A stretch of 64,000 bases of DNA, from positions 2,405,001 to 2,469,000 of the forward strand of contig NZ_CP102270.1 in the NCBI RefSeq assembly GCF_025148445.1. Direction: 5' to 3'. Below the pieces are notes generated by a model that did no database searches, was not told where the DNA came from, and saw only the letters and a list, made by a program, of their open reading frames with translations. Positions 7,506 through 15,663 of the stretch are shown here, piece after piece (the stretch's first letter is position 1; each line of letters starts with the position of its first letter). This DNA comes from Eshraghiella crossota. GTDB taxonomy: Bacteria; Bacillota; Clostridia; Lachnospirales; Lachnospiraceae. The position numbers and the translations under genes were made by a program.

Positions 7506-10439
7506 TTATTTAAATGCTTCAGTACCATACATTTTTATATACCTGCTTAAATCCTCATTTAATTCTTTTGACAGCATTAATATTTTTTCTATTTCTTTAT
7601 CGTTTTTCTTGATGTCCTTTGTCGCGCCTACTGCTTTAACCAGACTCCTATAGATTTGTGATGTTTGATCGCACATCTGTGCCTGCAGCAAAGTTATTTT
7701 TATAAGTTCAGATTCTGGAGCACCAAACCGAGTCCATCTGCCATTTTTAAGACGCTCAAGTGCATAAATCCAATTACTTATAGTTTTTATGATATCTAGC
7801 GCTTCATGAATCTTTGTTTTATCTGTCAAAAGAATTTCTCTGCTGGATTGAAGGCTCTCCAACTGATCATACCTAACCTGTTTATCCTCATCATTAAGCT
7901 GCACTTTTCCAAGTTCCACTCGTTCTAAATAGGTATATAATTTATTAATTTTGTCAGCTTGAGCCGCAACAGAATTCAACCAATACACGCAAGGTTTAAT
8001 TCTGCTTTCTATATCAGACAAAAGATAGAAATATTTACTTCCTATAATCTTTATACTCTTGAGATTTTCTTCCTGGTAAGTGCCTTGTTCGGCAAGTGCA
8101 TATCTTAAATCTGCATCATTCTTCGAAGATACCATCAATTCTTTTTCTGATCGATTTTCTATCTCTCCCCACCATTCTTTAATTCTCATAGTAAATGGGC
8201 GCATCAATTTCTCATAGAAAATCAATGCTTCACCAACTGCAAATGTCGACATTTGTTCAAGTTGCATTGCACTAGCCGCCATTGTGCTTCCGAGTAATGA
8301 TCTATCATCAGCGGATGTGATTCTTAATCCAATTTTAAGACCCGTATTTTTCAATACTTCCTGAGCCATTACTGTAGGCAACTGATCAGCAATAACAATG
8401 CCTTCTTTCAGAGCTCGCACTTCTGCAAGCATCTTTACAACAAATGCTGTTGCAGCTTGCTTCGGATCCGCATCTGCTCCTGTTTGTTCCTCTGATTCCG
8501 GACCAATTAGATTATGTGCTTCCTCAATAAAAATCACATGCCTAACATCTCCATCAAAGTGTGGATTGACCTTAAGTGTTTCTCTAATTAGTGAGCAAAG
8601 CATCAGCGTTAAAAAGTTTGCTGGTCCGGTACCCATTGATTCAAGTTCAATTACAGCTGGTACTTCAAGCCATTTTTCAGGTGTCAAAGATGATTCTGGA
8701 ACATCGAATACATCCCCCATTTCTCTTCGTAAAAGGCTGCCAATTCTAACCTTAAGTGCAGATTCTAGATTTCCTCTAACCTCATCGCTATATTGTGTGG
8801 ATTTTAGTTCCTGTTCCAAACGTCTATACAGCATAGACATAGTAGGTAAAGTCCGCTTTTTATCACTATCTTCTTGCTTCTCATCTCCTGTATAAACATG
8901 TTCTGGAATCCATCCGAGTTCTCTATAAACTGCTTCAATTGCCGTATCAAGTAAGAATGGCATAGGCGGTTCTAGAGGGAATGCTCCCTCAAATACTGAA
9001 CACAATCTTCGAATATGTTCTGCAACAAGAGTGCCTTTTGGCATTTCAAATGGATTTATATGCAAAGGGAAACTCATGTCCGCATTTGGAGAAAAGAGAT
9101 ACATGTCTTTCATCCCTGGATCATTGGCCAACGCACGATATTCCTGCTTTGCTGGTTCTAAGACAAGAAACGGAATTCTGTGATCTTTCCAAAGCGATGA
9201 AGTAATATGGTGCATCGTGTTTGTTTTTCCAGAACCAGGAACACCAGAAACAAATGCATGTTTTGGCAAAAGCGACAACGGGAAGAATACATCATATCCA
9301 TTCTTATCTTTACCTAAAAACAAGGATCCGTTTTTATTAACTGCGGCAGGTGCTGTTTCCTTCGCCATTTGAATGATTTCACCATCATATAAAGCAGGCA
9401 AACGGAAGAATGGAGCTATTTCCTCTAGAGAAAAAAGTGTTGGTAAATAATTCAAATTAATATTGGCCGTATCTTCTCTACAGACAATCAATCCAGGTCT
9501 GCCTTTTTTTGCCACCATTCTTTCACGCAAATTTCCTAATCCTTCAAACTCACTACCGAGAAAACAATCTGATTCAAAGTTGGAAGAAAAAGTAGCAATA
9601 TTATATTTGCCTTTTAACAGACTCTCAGAGCCTGCTGCATCAAGTATTGAAACAGCATCTTCTTTTCCATTTGCAAGTACAAGTACATTGGCAATAAAAT
9701 GTGGAGATGAGTCGTATTTTTCAATCAAATCCTCATAACTATCCAGTACATCTTTACCATCATAATCTCTCTTAGATGTGCTACTTCTATCATCCTGCCT
9801 TTTACGGAGAATACTCATAGGTTTTCTCAAGGACTCTCTTAAGGAAACGCTTTTTTCAACGGGATATAAATCAACACGATACAATGCAGTATGATTTAAA
9901 GCCTCCATCATTTTGCACATATTATATAGTCGTCCATCTTCATTCATTTCCCATTCGCGCAACATATAATAGTCCTCACCCTCACCATTTCCTGCGGGTA
10001 GAAGAGTTTCAGTTTTAGTAAGAATTGCACAGGTGTTGAAAATTGGTAGTTCCAGTCCGCTTTCCGATAAAACATTATTAATACTACAAATATCGTTTCC
10101 TGTTTGACTATGTTTTATCTTTGATTCCAATTTATAAAAATCTGATAACGGGGATGCATTTATCAAAGCCGGAACATTGTTCATAGCATCAGCTTTACCC
10201 CGAATCATCAAGAATATTTGTAATCTATGTCCTGGAGAATCCTTGGATTTATCTTCCGGTGAAACATACAGGTAAAATAAATGATAGGATAATCCAGATA
10301 CAATACCTTTTCGGTTCAATTGTCTTAAAAAAGCTATATGTTTTTCTATAACGCCATCGACACCATTTCCTTCAAGAGAGGCATATTTATTCAGTGTCAA
10401 ATCAGGAAGTTGTGTTAGCCTATACCATAATTCCGCCAT
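7506..10439 (-). CDS. HerA/VirB4-like P-loop ATPase (DUF87 type)
   Basis: About 977 residues. Of two adjacent ATG codons (10442 and 10439) the second has the better spacing (5 nt) to GAGAGGTG. Residues 1-330 form an N-terminal region of unknown fold. The ATPase core has Walker A GVPGSGKTNT near 400 and Walker B VIFIEEAHNLIG near 638, with FVKMLAEVRALKEG and IADQLPT downstream, as expected of the HerA-FtsK superfamily of hexameric pumps. The last 230 residues are helical and charged. HerA relatives move DNA in end resection, conjugation and several phage-defence systems. Having a second, FtsK-type pump in the same operon suggests a two-motor translocation machine, which is inference. It is the first gene of the operon. 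Confidence 0.85.
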   Translation of the reverse strand: MAELWYRLTQLPDLTLNKYASLEGNGVDGVIEKHIAFLRQLNRKGIVSGLSYHLFYLYVSPEDKSKDSPGHRLQIFLMIRGKADAMNNVPALINASPLSDFYKLESKIKHSQTGNDICSINNVLSESGLELPIFNTCAILTKTETLLPAGNGEGEDYYMLREWEMNEDGRLYNMCKMMEALNHTALYRVDLYPVEKSVSLRESLRKPMSILRKRQDDRSSTSKRDYDGKDVLDSYEDLIEKYDSSPHFIANVLVLANGKEDAVSILDAAGSESLLKGKYNIATFSSNFESDCFLGSEFEGLGNLRERMVAKKGRPGLIVCREDTANINLNYLPTLFSLEEIAPFFRLPALYDGEIIQMAKETAPAAVNKNGSLFLGKDKNGYDVFFPLSLLPKHAFVSGVPGSGKTNTMHHITSSLWKDHRIPFLVLEPAKQEYRALANDPGMKDMYLFSPNADMSFPLHINPFEMPKGTLVAEHIRRLCSVFEGAFPLEPPMPFLLDTAIEAVYRELGWIPEHVYTGDEKQEDSDKKRTLPTMSMLYRRLEQELKSTQYSDEVRGNLESALKVRIGSLLRREMGDVFDVPESSLTPEKWLEVPAVIELESMGTGPANFLTLMLCSLIRETLKVNPHFDGDVRHVIFIEEAHNLIGPESEEQTGADADPKQAATAFVVKMLAEVRALKEGIVIADQLPTVMAQEVLKNTGLKIGLRITSADDRSLLGSTMAASAMQLEQMSTFAVGEALIFYEKLMRPFTMRIKEWWGEIENRSEKELMVSSKNDADLRYALAEQGTYQEENLKSIKIIGSKYFYLLSDIESRIKPCVYWLNSVAAQADKINKLYTYLERVELGKVQLNDEDKQVRYDQLESLQSSREILLTDKTKIHEALDIIKTISNWIYALERLKNGRWTRFGAPESELIKITLLQAQMCDQTSQIYRSLVKAVGATKDIKKNDKEIEKILMLSKELNEDLSRYIKMYGTEAFK

Positions 10440-10708
10440 CATTACACCTCTCGTCTGTCATTCCATCAGCTTCATTCAAATACTGCATAATCATTTCTAT
10501 TCCTTCTAAATAAGCCATTTATTTTAAATATCATTTTTTGTACTCTCATTGTTTTTGTTTCAATAGAACTATATGTTTGTCGAGATATACCTATTTTATC
10601 AGCAATTTCATTTTGTTAACCTCGCGTTTTAGCTCTTAAGACAGGAAATTCATTTCTGCGCAACTCAATAATTGTGTCCTTAAGATAGATGCTGTTATCA
10701 ATACTCAA
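10420..10708 (-). pseudogene. Decayed XRE-family regulator upstream of the HerA operon
   Basis: A TTG at 10708 with AGGAGGT 6 nt upstream opens a frame (LSIDNSIYLKDTIIELRR...) that meets TAA at 10616-10618. Right after it the frame reads NEIADKIGISRQTYSSIETK, an obvious helix-turn-helix of the short XRE regulators found in Clostridia. The text where the stop falls should read something like G-L-T-Q, so a small deletion is likely. A further frameshift is needed to reach the usual ending (MIMQYLNEADGM), whose frame closes at 10420 inside the HerA-like gene. The gene is therefore broken more than once. It probably once controlled the operon that follows. Confidence 0.75.
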
Positions 10709-10919
10709 TTCGATACCTCCTGGCATTTCAGTCTACTGCTATTAATATATTGCTTGTCATAACATCAAAATATAATATTTTATAGTTCCCACTTCTTTTG
10801 AACATTCATTTTCTCAGAGTGTTTTACCCTGCGAATAAAAAACCGTTTTCTTTGATATTATTAGGAAATAGCCCTAAATCTGACGATTTATTTGACGGCT
10901 AATAAATCAGAAAGCATAT

Positions 10920-11462
10920 TCATATTTTTTTCAGTTCCATTAATGGGTGAACATAGCGATTTAACGTTATGTTTACAGACGCATGTCCTAAAATTTTGCT
11001 TAAACTTTTAATATCAAATCTCAGCTCGATGCACCTAGTAGCAAATGTATGTCTGAGAGCATAAAAATTTGCTGACAAAATGCCTGCCTTTTTTATTGTG
11101 GCTTTAAATTGATATTGCATCGTTCGAGGCTCTACATACAAATTCTTCATTTCTGTAAGGATATATGTATTAGGTGCTTTTTGATAATTCCGCATTATAG
11201 AGAACAGCCGATCTCGTATGGGCACATCTCTGATAGAACAATCGCTTTTGAGTTTTGAAATAATAACTACTGTTTTTGCATCTGAGCCATTAAGATTCTG
11301 TATTCTTTGCACAGTAAAGCAATTAAGTGCTACATTACAGCGATACACAAGATCATTATTTAACAATTCCTGAATAATATTGTTCCTATCTAAATCACTC
11401 TTTTCAGGATTTATAACCTGTTCAAAACGATTTTCAAATTCATATCTTAAAGCATCTGCCAT
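10920..11462 (-). pseudogene. Truncated tyrosine integrase
   Basis: 180 residues open from 11462. The C-terminal half is clearly a phage/transposon integrase catalytic domain: CSIRDVPI, YALRHTFATRC (the HxxR box), ILGHASVNITLNRYVHP with the catalytic tyrosine. The N-terminal DNA-binding domain and the first catalytic arginine block (usually R-x-G-E-L) are missing, and residues 1-60 do not look like an integrase. No good ribosome site precedes it. It is a relic of the element that probably brought in the island to its left. The 177 bases between its stop and the XRE pseudogene are AT-rich and show no gene. Confidence 0.75.
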
Positions 11463-11561
11463 ATTTACCTAGTGGCTTTTAGGCGAAACATCTTTGTCTA
11501 TTGTAGGGCATATCTCGAATGTATACACAAGAGGAAATACCCCTTTGTGTCGCTATGGCTT

Positions 11562-11762
11562 TCATTTCATTAACTCTCTGTTAAAAGTGCCCTGAATTCC
11601 TGTCACTTTATAATATGTACCTTCATTAGCTCCATATGAGGATATCTCAACCAACAGGGGGGGGGATTTTTGTAATTCAATGTTTGCATACATAGGTCTA
11701 TTTGCATTTTTATATCTACAATTATAAATTTTAATGTACTTTTTTCTTTCATATTCTAGCAA
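11562..11762 (-). CDS. Possible small hypothetical protein containing a G9 tract
   Basis: The frame is open from 11777, but GGAGGG lies 8 nt before an in-frame TTG at 11762, so that start is preferred (LLEYERKKYIKIYNC...). It gives about 66 residues, basic at the N-terminus and mixed in the rest, ending TGIQGTFNRELMK. Nine consecutive G on the plus strand (11657-11665), C on the coding strand, lie inside the frame. Such a run can slip, so either the reading frame is phase-variable or the run was miscounted in sequencing. No family recognised. It sits between the integrase relic and a strong inverted repeat and may itself be a remnant. Low confidence as a working gene. Confidence 0.35.
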   Translation of the reverse strand: MLEYERKKYIKIYNCRYKNANRPMYANIELQKSPPLLVEISSYGANEGTYYKVTGIQGTFNRELMK

Positions 11763-11875
11763 ATTTCTACCCTCCATAACGCAAAATGTAATGATTGGTC
11801 ATTTTTTTGTAACTTTTGGTATTTAGATAATGAATCTTGGTAAATAGTAACCCGAGAATGAATCTTAAAACGAAA

Positions 11876-11920
11876 AAAAGAGTGTCTGAATTATCAATAT
11901 CTAATTCCAGACACTCTTTT
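11876..11920. terminator. Perfect 13-bp inverted repeat, probable bidirectional terminator
   Basis: AAAAGAGTGTCTG (11876-11888) and CAGACACTCTTTT (11908-11920) pair without mismatch around a 19-nt loop, with A-rich sequence before and T-rich sequence after on the plus strand. It would work on either strand. It lies downstream of the lipoprotein gene that ends at 12099 and upstream of the 11562-11762 frame. Confidence 0.6.
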
Positions 11921-11957
11921 ATTTCTTTTTATACTTTTTATTTTTCTTTATAGTTTT

Positions 11958-12074
11958 TTATACTTTTACAACGTATATCCTATTTTCTCCTTCAGCACCA
12001 TACATTTCATCCCACTGATTTTCCTGCATCCATTCATCGTTTACAGAAATATCATCAGATTTAACTGAATTTGC
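11958..12074 (-). pseudogene. Short coding remnant without a start codon
   Basis: In the roughly 320 bases without a firm gene between 11778 and 12098, one frame reads ANSVKSDDISVNDEWMQ... ending ENRIYVVKV and stopping at 11958. A stop codon lies immediately before its first codon, and no ribosome site or plausible start precedes it. The composition (Asp, Glu, Trp, Asn) looks like protein rather than random sequence, so it may be the tail of a lost gene, or a short peptide using an internal start. Apart from this and the inverted repeat at 11876-11920 I see nothing in the stretch. Confidence 0.25.
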
Positions 12075-12098
12075 TTACAGCTTCTGTTATTTATAGAA

Positions 12099-12527
12099 CT
12101 ATAAATTCGAGACTACCTGATCATACCTTGCATCAAATTTCTTTCCCGCATCTTCTAATTTATTTATATATTTATTTATTTTCTTTTTCAAATTCATATT
12201 TGCGAGTATTGGATCATCATTGTAATATTTTGAACCATAATATCTTATTTTTTTACACAATTTTATAGCACATTTTTTAAATTTCTTACCTTCCTTTGTT
12301 TCTAGTTCTATTTTTTTTATATCTTTTATTACTTGTTTTATTTCTTTTTTCAATTCATACTTACTATCATAATATGTAGTCTCTATACTATCTACTTTAT
12401 CTCGTATAACTTCAAGCTTTAGATAATCACTTACATAACTTTCAGGACTCTTACTTGAACATCCTGTCATCATAGTCAACAACAAAACCAATAAAAATAG
12501 ATTAACGACTTTAAAAAACTTATTCAT
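12099..12527 (-). CDS. Small lipoprotein, Lys-rich and helical
   Basis: 142 residues. A classic type II signal peptide is present: basic MNKFFK, a hydrophobic stretch (FLLVLLLTMM) and the lipobox MTGC, so the mature protein begins at Cys23 or thereabouts and is anchored outside the membrane. The rest is Lys/Glu/Asp/Tyr-rich and probably helical, without enzyme motifs. A weak AAGGAA precedes the ATG at 12527. It follows the 737-residue protein with a 22-nt gap, so the two are probably cotranscribed. The very AT-rich codon use differs from the core genes at 15,600-20,600 and fits a horizontally acquired segment. No family recognised. Confidence 0.75.
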   Translation of the reverse strand: MNKFFKVVNLFLLVLLLTMMTGCSSKSPESYVSDYLKLEVIRDKVDSIETTYYDSKYELKKEIKQVIKDIKKIELETKEGKKFKKCAIKLCKKIRYYGSKYYNDDPILANMNLKKKINKYINKLEDAGKKFDARYDQVVSNL

Positions 12528-12549
12528 ATTTCATTCATTCCTTAGTTTT

Positions 12550-14763
12550 TTATTTTTTCTTAAACAAACCACTCATCTTAGTAAATGCGCTACCACCTTT
12601 GTTGCACCGTTTTCTCTGCTTTTCAAGATATTCAACTGTTTTTATAGCCTGTTCTCTTGTTATTCCCACAAGCGGCAGATACTCATCTAATTTTTCATAC
12701 GCTTTTTCAATCAACTCTTCTGAGGAGCAATCCATCTGCTTAATAATTTTCAAGGCCTTATCATCTGCTGCCTGTTCTCTTGTTCCTGATTTTAATAACC
12801 CCATGGAGCAGAACTGTTTATTAAAGTCAGCAAGATATTTTTCAATTTTAGCAATACATTTTTGTTTGATTTCGGATGAAAATTTTTCTTCAAACTCTGC
12901 TTTTAAGTGCAAAAGTTCCGTTTCGTATGGAACCAAATCGTCTGGTGCCGGAGCTTTTACTTTTTGATTAAACTCTTCTAATTCAGTTCTTGCAAGATCT
13001 GCACCTTCTCTTGTTGAACATTCAACGCCGTCGACAGTTCTGTATATTCTATCAAGATCCTGCTGATATTTTTTTATATAAATATATGCATCCTGATTTT
13101 CATAATCGTCCATCTCCAGTTCCCTGAACAATGCAATTAAATCCTGTTCTGCCTTTTTAGCATCATCTTCTGTATTTCCATGATTGGACTTAATATAGTT
13201 GAGAGCATATTTTGATTTACATTCCTTTATATAATCATATGACTCTATTGCTTCATCCCTGCTCAGGCCTACTTTTGGTAGTAAATCATTTGCATACTTT
13301 TCCATATTAATAATATCCGCTTTTGAAACGTAATTATAACCTTTTAGCAGTTTAATCATACGTTTCTTTCCCGCTTCTTTTCTATCAAGTTTTTTCATGA
13401 TACCCGGTGTGCAAAACTGTTCATCAAATTTTGCAAGATACAAATCCATACGGGCAACATTTTTTTCTACAAGTTCTGAACTGAATTTTTCTTTTATCTC
13501 AATAATTTTTTTCTTAATGTTTTCTTCGTAATCCAACAAATCACTTTCTAGAGGTTCTCTTATATCAGACATGAATTTTTGAATTTCAGGCAATTCTTTT
13601 CTTGCTAAATCTGCACCTTCTCTGGTTTTACATATAATTCCATCTACAGTACGATACTTTATATCAAAATTCTGAATAACATTATCAATGTATGATATAC
13701 ATTCCAAATCATCTGAAACATCAAGTTTAATATCATTACAATAATCAATTAATTGTTTTTTTGCCTTATATGCATCTTCTTCTGTTTCTCCCTCATGTTC
13801 CTTTACGAACTCAAGCGCAATATGGTCCTTTGCTCCATGTAAATCAACTCCAAAATAGTCTGCAAGTGCCTTAATGCTGCCATCCTCATCTCCAAATTTT
13901 TTTATTAAATGAATATAGATATCTTCTGAATAACACATACCATCAAATGTTTTTTGATATATATCCATCTCCGCCTCCTTAGGTATAGCTCCTGAAGCAA
14001 GATTATTTAACATTCGCTTTCCCTTTTCAACATCTTCATCAACCTGCATTCCCCATTCTGTTGTAATGCCACATTCTTTCAACATTGCTATAAGCCCCAG
14101 ATGGAAAGAAAACGCACAATTATATACGGCTTTTACATAATTTGATTTCGTACTGTTTTTTTCAAACAGTGCCGCAAGTTTTTTCTCTGCTTCTTTTTCA
14201 TCAAGCTTATTTCCAGCCCAATTTACCAATGAATGGATTCCTCCTTCAAGAAGATTCATTCCAAATGCTTCTGCCTGATCCTCAACTGCATCCCCCCAGT
14301 CTCCACCAAATGTTGTTACTTCCCATCGGCTACGGTTTTCTTTTCGTTCTTCCCTATACTGCCTGTTCTGTTCAAGTGTTCCACTTATTACATCAATCTG
14401 TTTCGTTAAATCATCATGAACTGAATAGAATTCATCCAGGCATCCCAGTTCAGCAATTTTCTTATAAATAATATCGTAATCATAATCATATACACCCATT
14501 GAAATTAAATCTTTTTTAATTTCATCTACCGAATTGGATACTGCTCTCTGAAAATCTCTTTCGCAATGCGCATAGAGGTCTGTACAGCCACTATATTCTT
14601 TATAAAACTCTATAAACTGTTCCATTGATTTTTGTGCCTGCACAGCATATTTTTTTCTTAATACTGCATATAAATTCTTTTCAGGACTTACTTTTATGCT
14701 TCCAAATGGACTGTTAAATTCCCTTTCATGATTTTCATTTTCAATAATTTCCTTTACTGTCAT
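12550..14763 (-). CDS. Large repeat-containing helical protein, function unknown
   Basis: 737 residues, start at 14763 with GAGGTG close upstream. Two long tandem repeats of about 170-190 residues fill the second half. Each has YRTVDG, then TREGADLAR, then EKFSSE, LAKFDEQFC or LADFNKQFC, and a Gly/Lys segment. The first half holds a possible amphipathic or membrane-touching stretch (AFGMNLLEGGIHSLVNWAGN near 175) and a conserved-looking region around FHLGLIAMLKECGI. It is highly charged, with few Cys and no enzyme motif that I can name. It is divergent from the small XRE gene at 14919 and upstream of the lipoprotein. I recognise the repeat style as recurrent in Firmicutes, but no function can be stated. 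Confidence 0.75.
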   Translation of the reverse strand: MTVKEIIENENHEREFNSPFGSIKVSPEKNLYAVLRKKYAVQAQKSMEQFIEFYKEYSGCTDLYAHCERDFQRAVSNSVDEIKKDLISMGVYDYDYDIIYKKIAELGCLDEFYSVHDDLTKQIDVISGTLEQNRQYREERKENRSRWEVTTFGGDWGDAVEDQAEAFGMNLLEGGIHSLVNWAGNKLDEKEAEKKLAALFEKNSTKSNYVKAVYNCAFSFHLGLIAMLKECGITTEWGMQVDEDVEKGKRMLNNLASGAIPKEAEMDIYQKTFDGMCYSEDIYIHLIKKFGDEDGSIKALADYFGVDLHGAKDHIALEFVKEHEGETEEDAYKAKKQLIDYCNDIKLDVSDDLECISYIDNVIQNFDIKYRTVDGIICKTREGADLARKELPEIQKFMSDIREPLESDLLDYEENIKKKIIEIKEKFSSELVEKNVARMDLYLAKFDEQFCTPGIMKKLDRKEAGKKRMIKLLKGYNYVSKADIINMEKYANDLLPKVGLSRDEAIESYDYIKECKSKYALNYIKSNHGNTEDDAKKAEQDLIALFRELEMDDYENQDAYIYIKKYQQDLDRIYRTVDGVECSTREGADLARTELEEFNQKVKAPAPDDLVPYETELLHLKAEFEEKFSSEIKQKCIAKIEKYLADFNKQFCSMGLLKSGTREQAADDKALKIIKQMDCSSEELIEKAYEKLDEYLPLVGITREQAIKTVEYLEKQRKRCNKGGSAFTKMSGLFKKK

Positions 14764-14785
14764 ATTAACACCTCAAAACCTATAT

Positions 14786-14802
14786 TAAAGAATAATTCTT
14801 TA
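14786..14802. promoter_or_regulatory. 17-bp perfect palindrome between divergent genes, candidate operator
   Basis: TAAAGAAT-A-ATTCTTTA is an exact palindrome in the 155-bp gap between the 737-residue gene (start 14763, minus) and the XRE gene (start 14919, plus). A TATAAT at about 14891-14896, with TTTATT 16 bases before it, could be the promoter for the XRE gene. The palindrome lies just upstream of the minus-strand gene, so the XRE protein may repress it. This is inference. Confidence 0.4.
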
Positions 14803-14918
14803 TATTTAGAATAACACTTACGGTTATATTTTGCATTCTGTAGGTTTGCATTAATGTATGTTTGGTTTGTTTATTAATTTTCTATTTACCTTATAATTAA
14901 AGTTTAGGAGGGAAAATA

Positions 14919-15161
14919 ATGAATTTTAATGAAGATTACAGAATTCTAGGTCTTAACATCGCCTATTACAGAAGAATAAAAGGACTTACGCAACTTCAGC
15001 TCGCTGAAAAAACAAATGTAAGCCGTACACATATAAGTAATATTGAAGCTCCTAATAAAAAGACCGCAATATCATTGGATCTTTTATTTTCTATTGCATA
15101 TGCTCTTGATATTCCACCATTCAGACTGCTTATAAAACCAGAAGAAATATCCTTAAAATAG
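14919..15161 (+). CDS. Small XRE-family DNA-binding regulator
   Basis: 80 residues, start at 14919 preceded by AGGAGG. Nearly the whole protein is one helix-turn-helix of the Cro/CI type: LNIAYYRRIKGLTQLQLAEKT, then VSRTHISNIEAP, and a hydrophobic helix AISLDLLFSIAYALDIPPF, followed by a short tail. There is no effector domain. It stands alone on the plus strand, divergent from the 737-residue gene, with a perfect palindrome in between, and is closed by a hairpin terminator at 15181-15218. It most likely controls itself and the divergent gene pair. Confidence 0.85.
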   Translation: MNFNEDYRILGLNIAYYRRIKGLTQLQLAEKTNVSRTHISNIEAPNKKTAISLDLLFSIAYALDIPPFRLLIKPEEISLK

Positions 15162-15180
15162 TTAATTTCAATATCTAAAT

Positions 15181-15218
15181 AAAGCTCCACAGGTGAGTAA
15201 ACTCCTCTGTGAAGCTTT
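15181..15218 (+). terminator. Hairpin terminator after the XRE gene
   Basis: AAAGCTCCACAG (15181-15192) pairs with CTGTGAAGCTTT (15207-15218) with one mismatch. It stands 20 nt after the XRE stop and is followed by an AT-rich run. Confidence 0.55.
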
Positions 15219-15332
15219 ATATTATCTTGCTCATTATCTGTATCTGATGTGCCAGTATACTGTGCCTTACTTTGCCTTTCGCACAAAATAAAAGCCCTAA
15301 ACCAGCGCACAGCTTAGCTTGGGACTTCCGAG

Positions 15333-15405
15333 TGCGCCTTCAGGGGTTCGAACCCTGGACACCCTGATTAAGAGTCAGGTGCTCTACCAACTGAGCTAAA
15401 GGCGC
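15333..15405 (-). tRNA. tRNA-Lys (anticodon CTT)
   Basis: 73-nt cloverleaf on the minus strand. The acceptor GCGCCTT pairs with AAGGCGC, the discriminator is A and no CCA is encoded. The D arm is GCTC/GAGC. The anticodon arm CCTGA-CTCTTAA-TCAGG gives anticodon CTT (Lys, AAG codons). The T arm is CAGGG-TTCGAAC-CCCTG. It borders the accessory island to its left and the core gene block to its right, and tRNA genes are frequent integration points. Confidence 0.95.
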
Positions 15406-15517
15406 ATAAAACATTTTGTCTTTTGTTTGACGCAAGTGTTATTATATATGAGTCGTTTAAAAAAAGCAAGTGTTTTTTTTAATTTTATGAAAAAATTTTC
15501 AAAAAATAATTTCTGTA

Positions 15518-15634
15518 CTATTTACAGTTGAAAATCTTCTTGAGTTCGTCGAAACCCCGCTTGATTTTAAGCAGCTCGCAGTTAAGTCGGCGGCAGCCGG
15601 AACAAATGCACATGCAGTGGAAACGTTTTTTCAT
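15518..15634 (-). CDS. Cys-rich 38-residue microprotein
   Basis: The frame from the ATG at 15634 to the TAG at 15518 encodes MKKRFHCMCICSGCRRLNC... ending KIFNCK. GGGAGGGGAG lies just upstream of the ATG. Six of 38 residues are Cys, five of them within residues 7-19 (C-x-C-x-C-x2-C-x4-C), and there are many Lys/Arg, so metal binding is plausible. It begins 30 nt after the stop of trmB and is probably cotranscribed with it. About 110 AT-rich bases separate it from tRNA-Lys. Family not recognised; conservation next to trmB in related genomes would settle whether it is real. Confidence 0.5.
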   Translation of the reverse strand: MKKRFHCMCICSGCRRLNCELLKIKRGFDELKKIFNCK

Positions 15635-15663
15635 TCTACTCCCCTCCCAACATTATTAAAATT

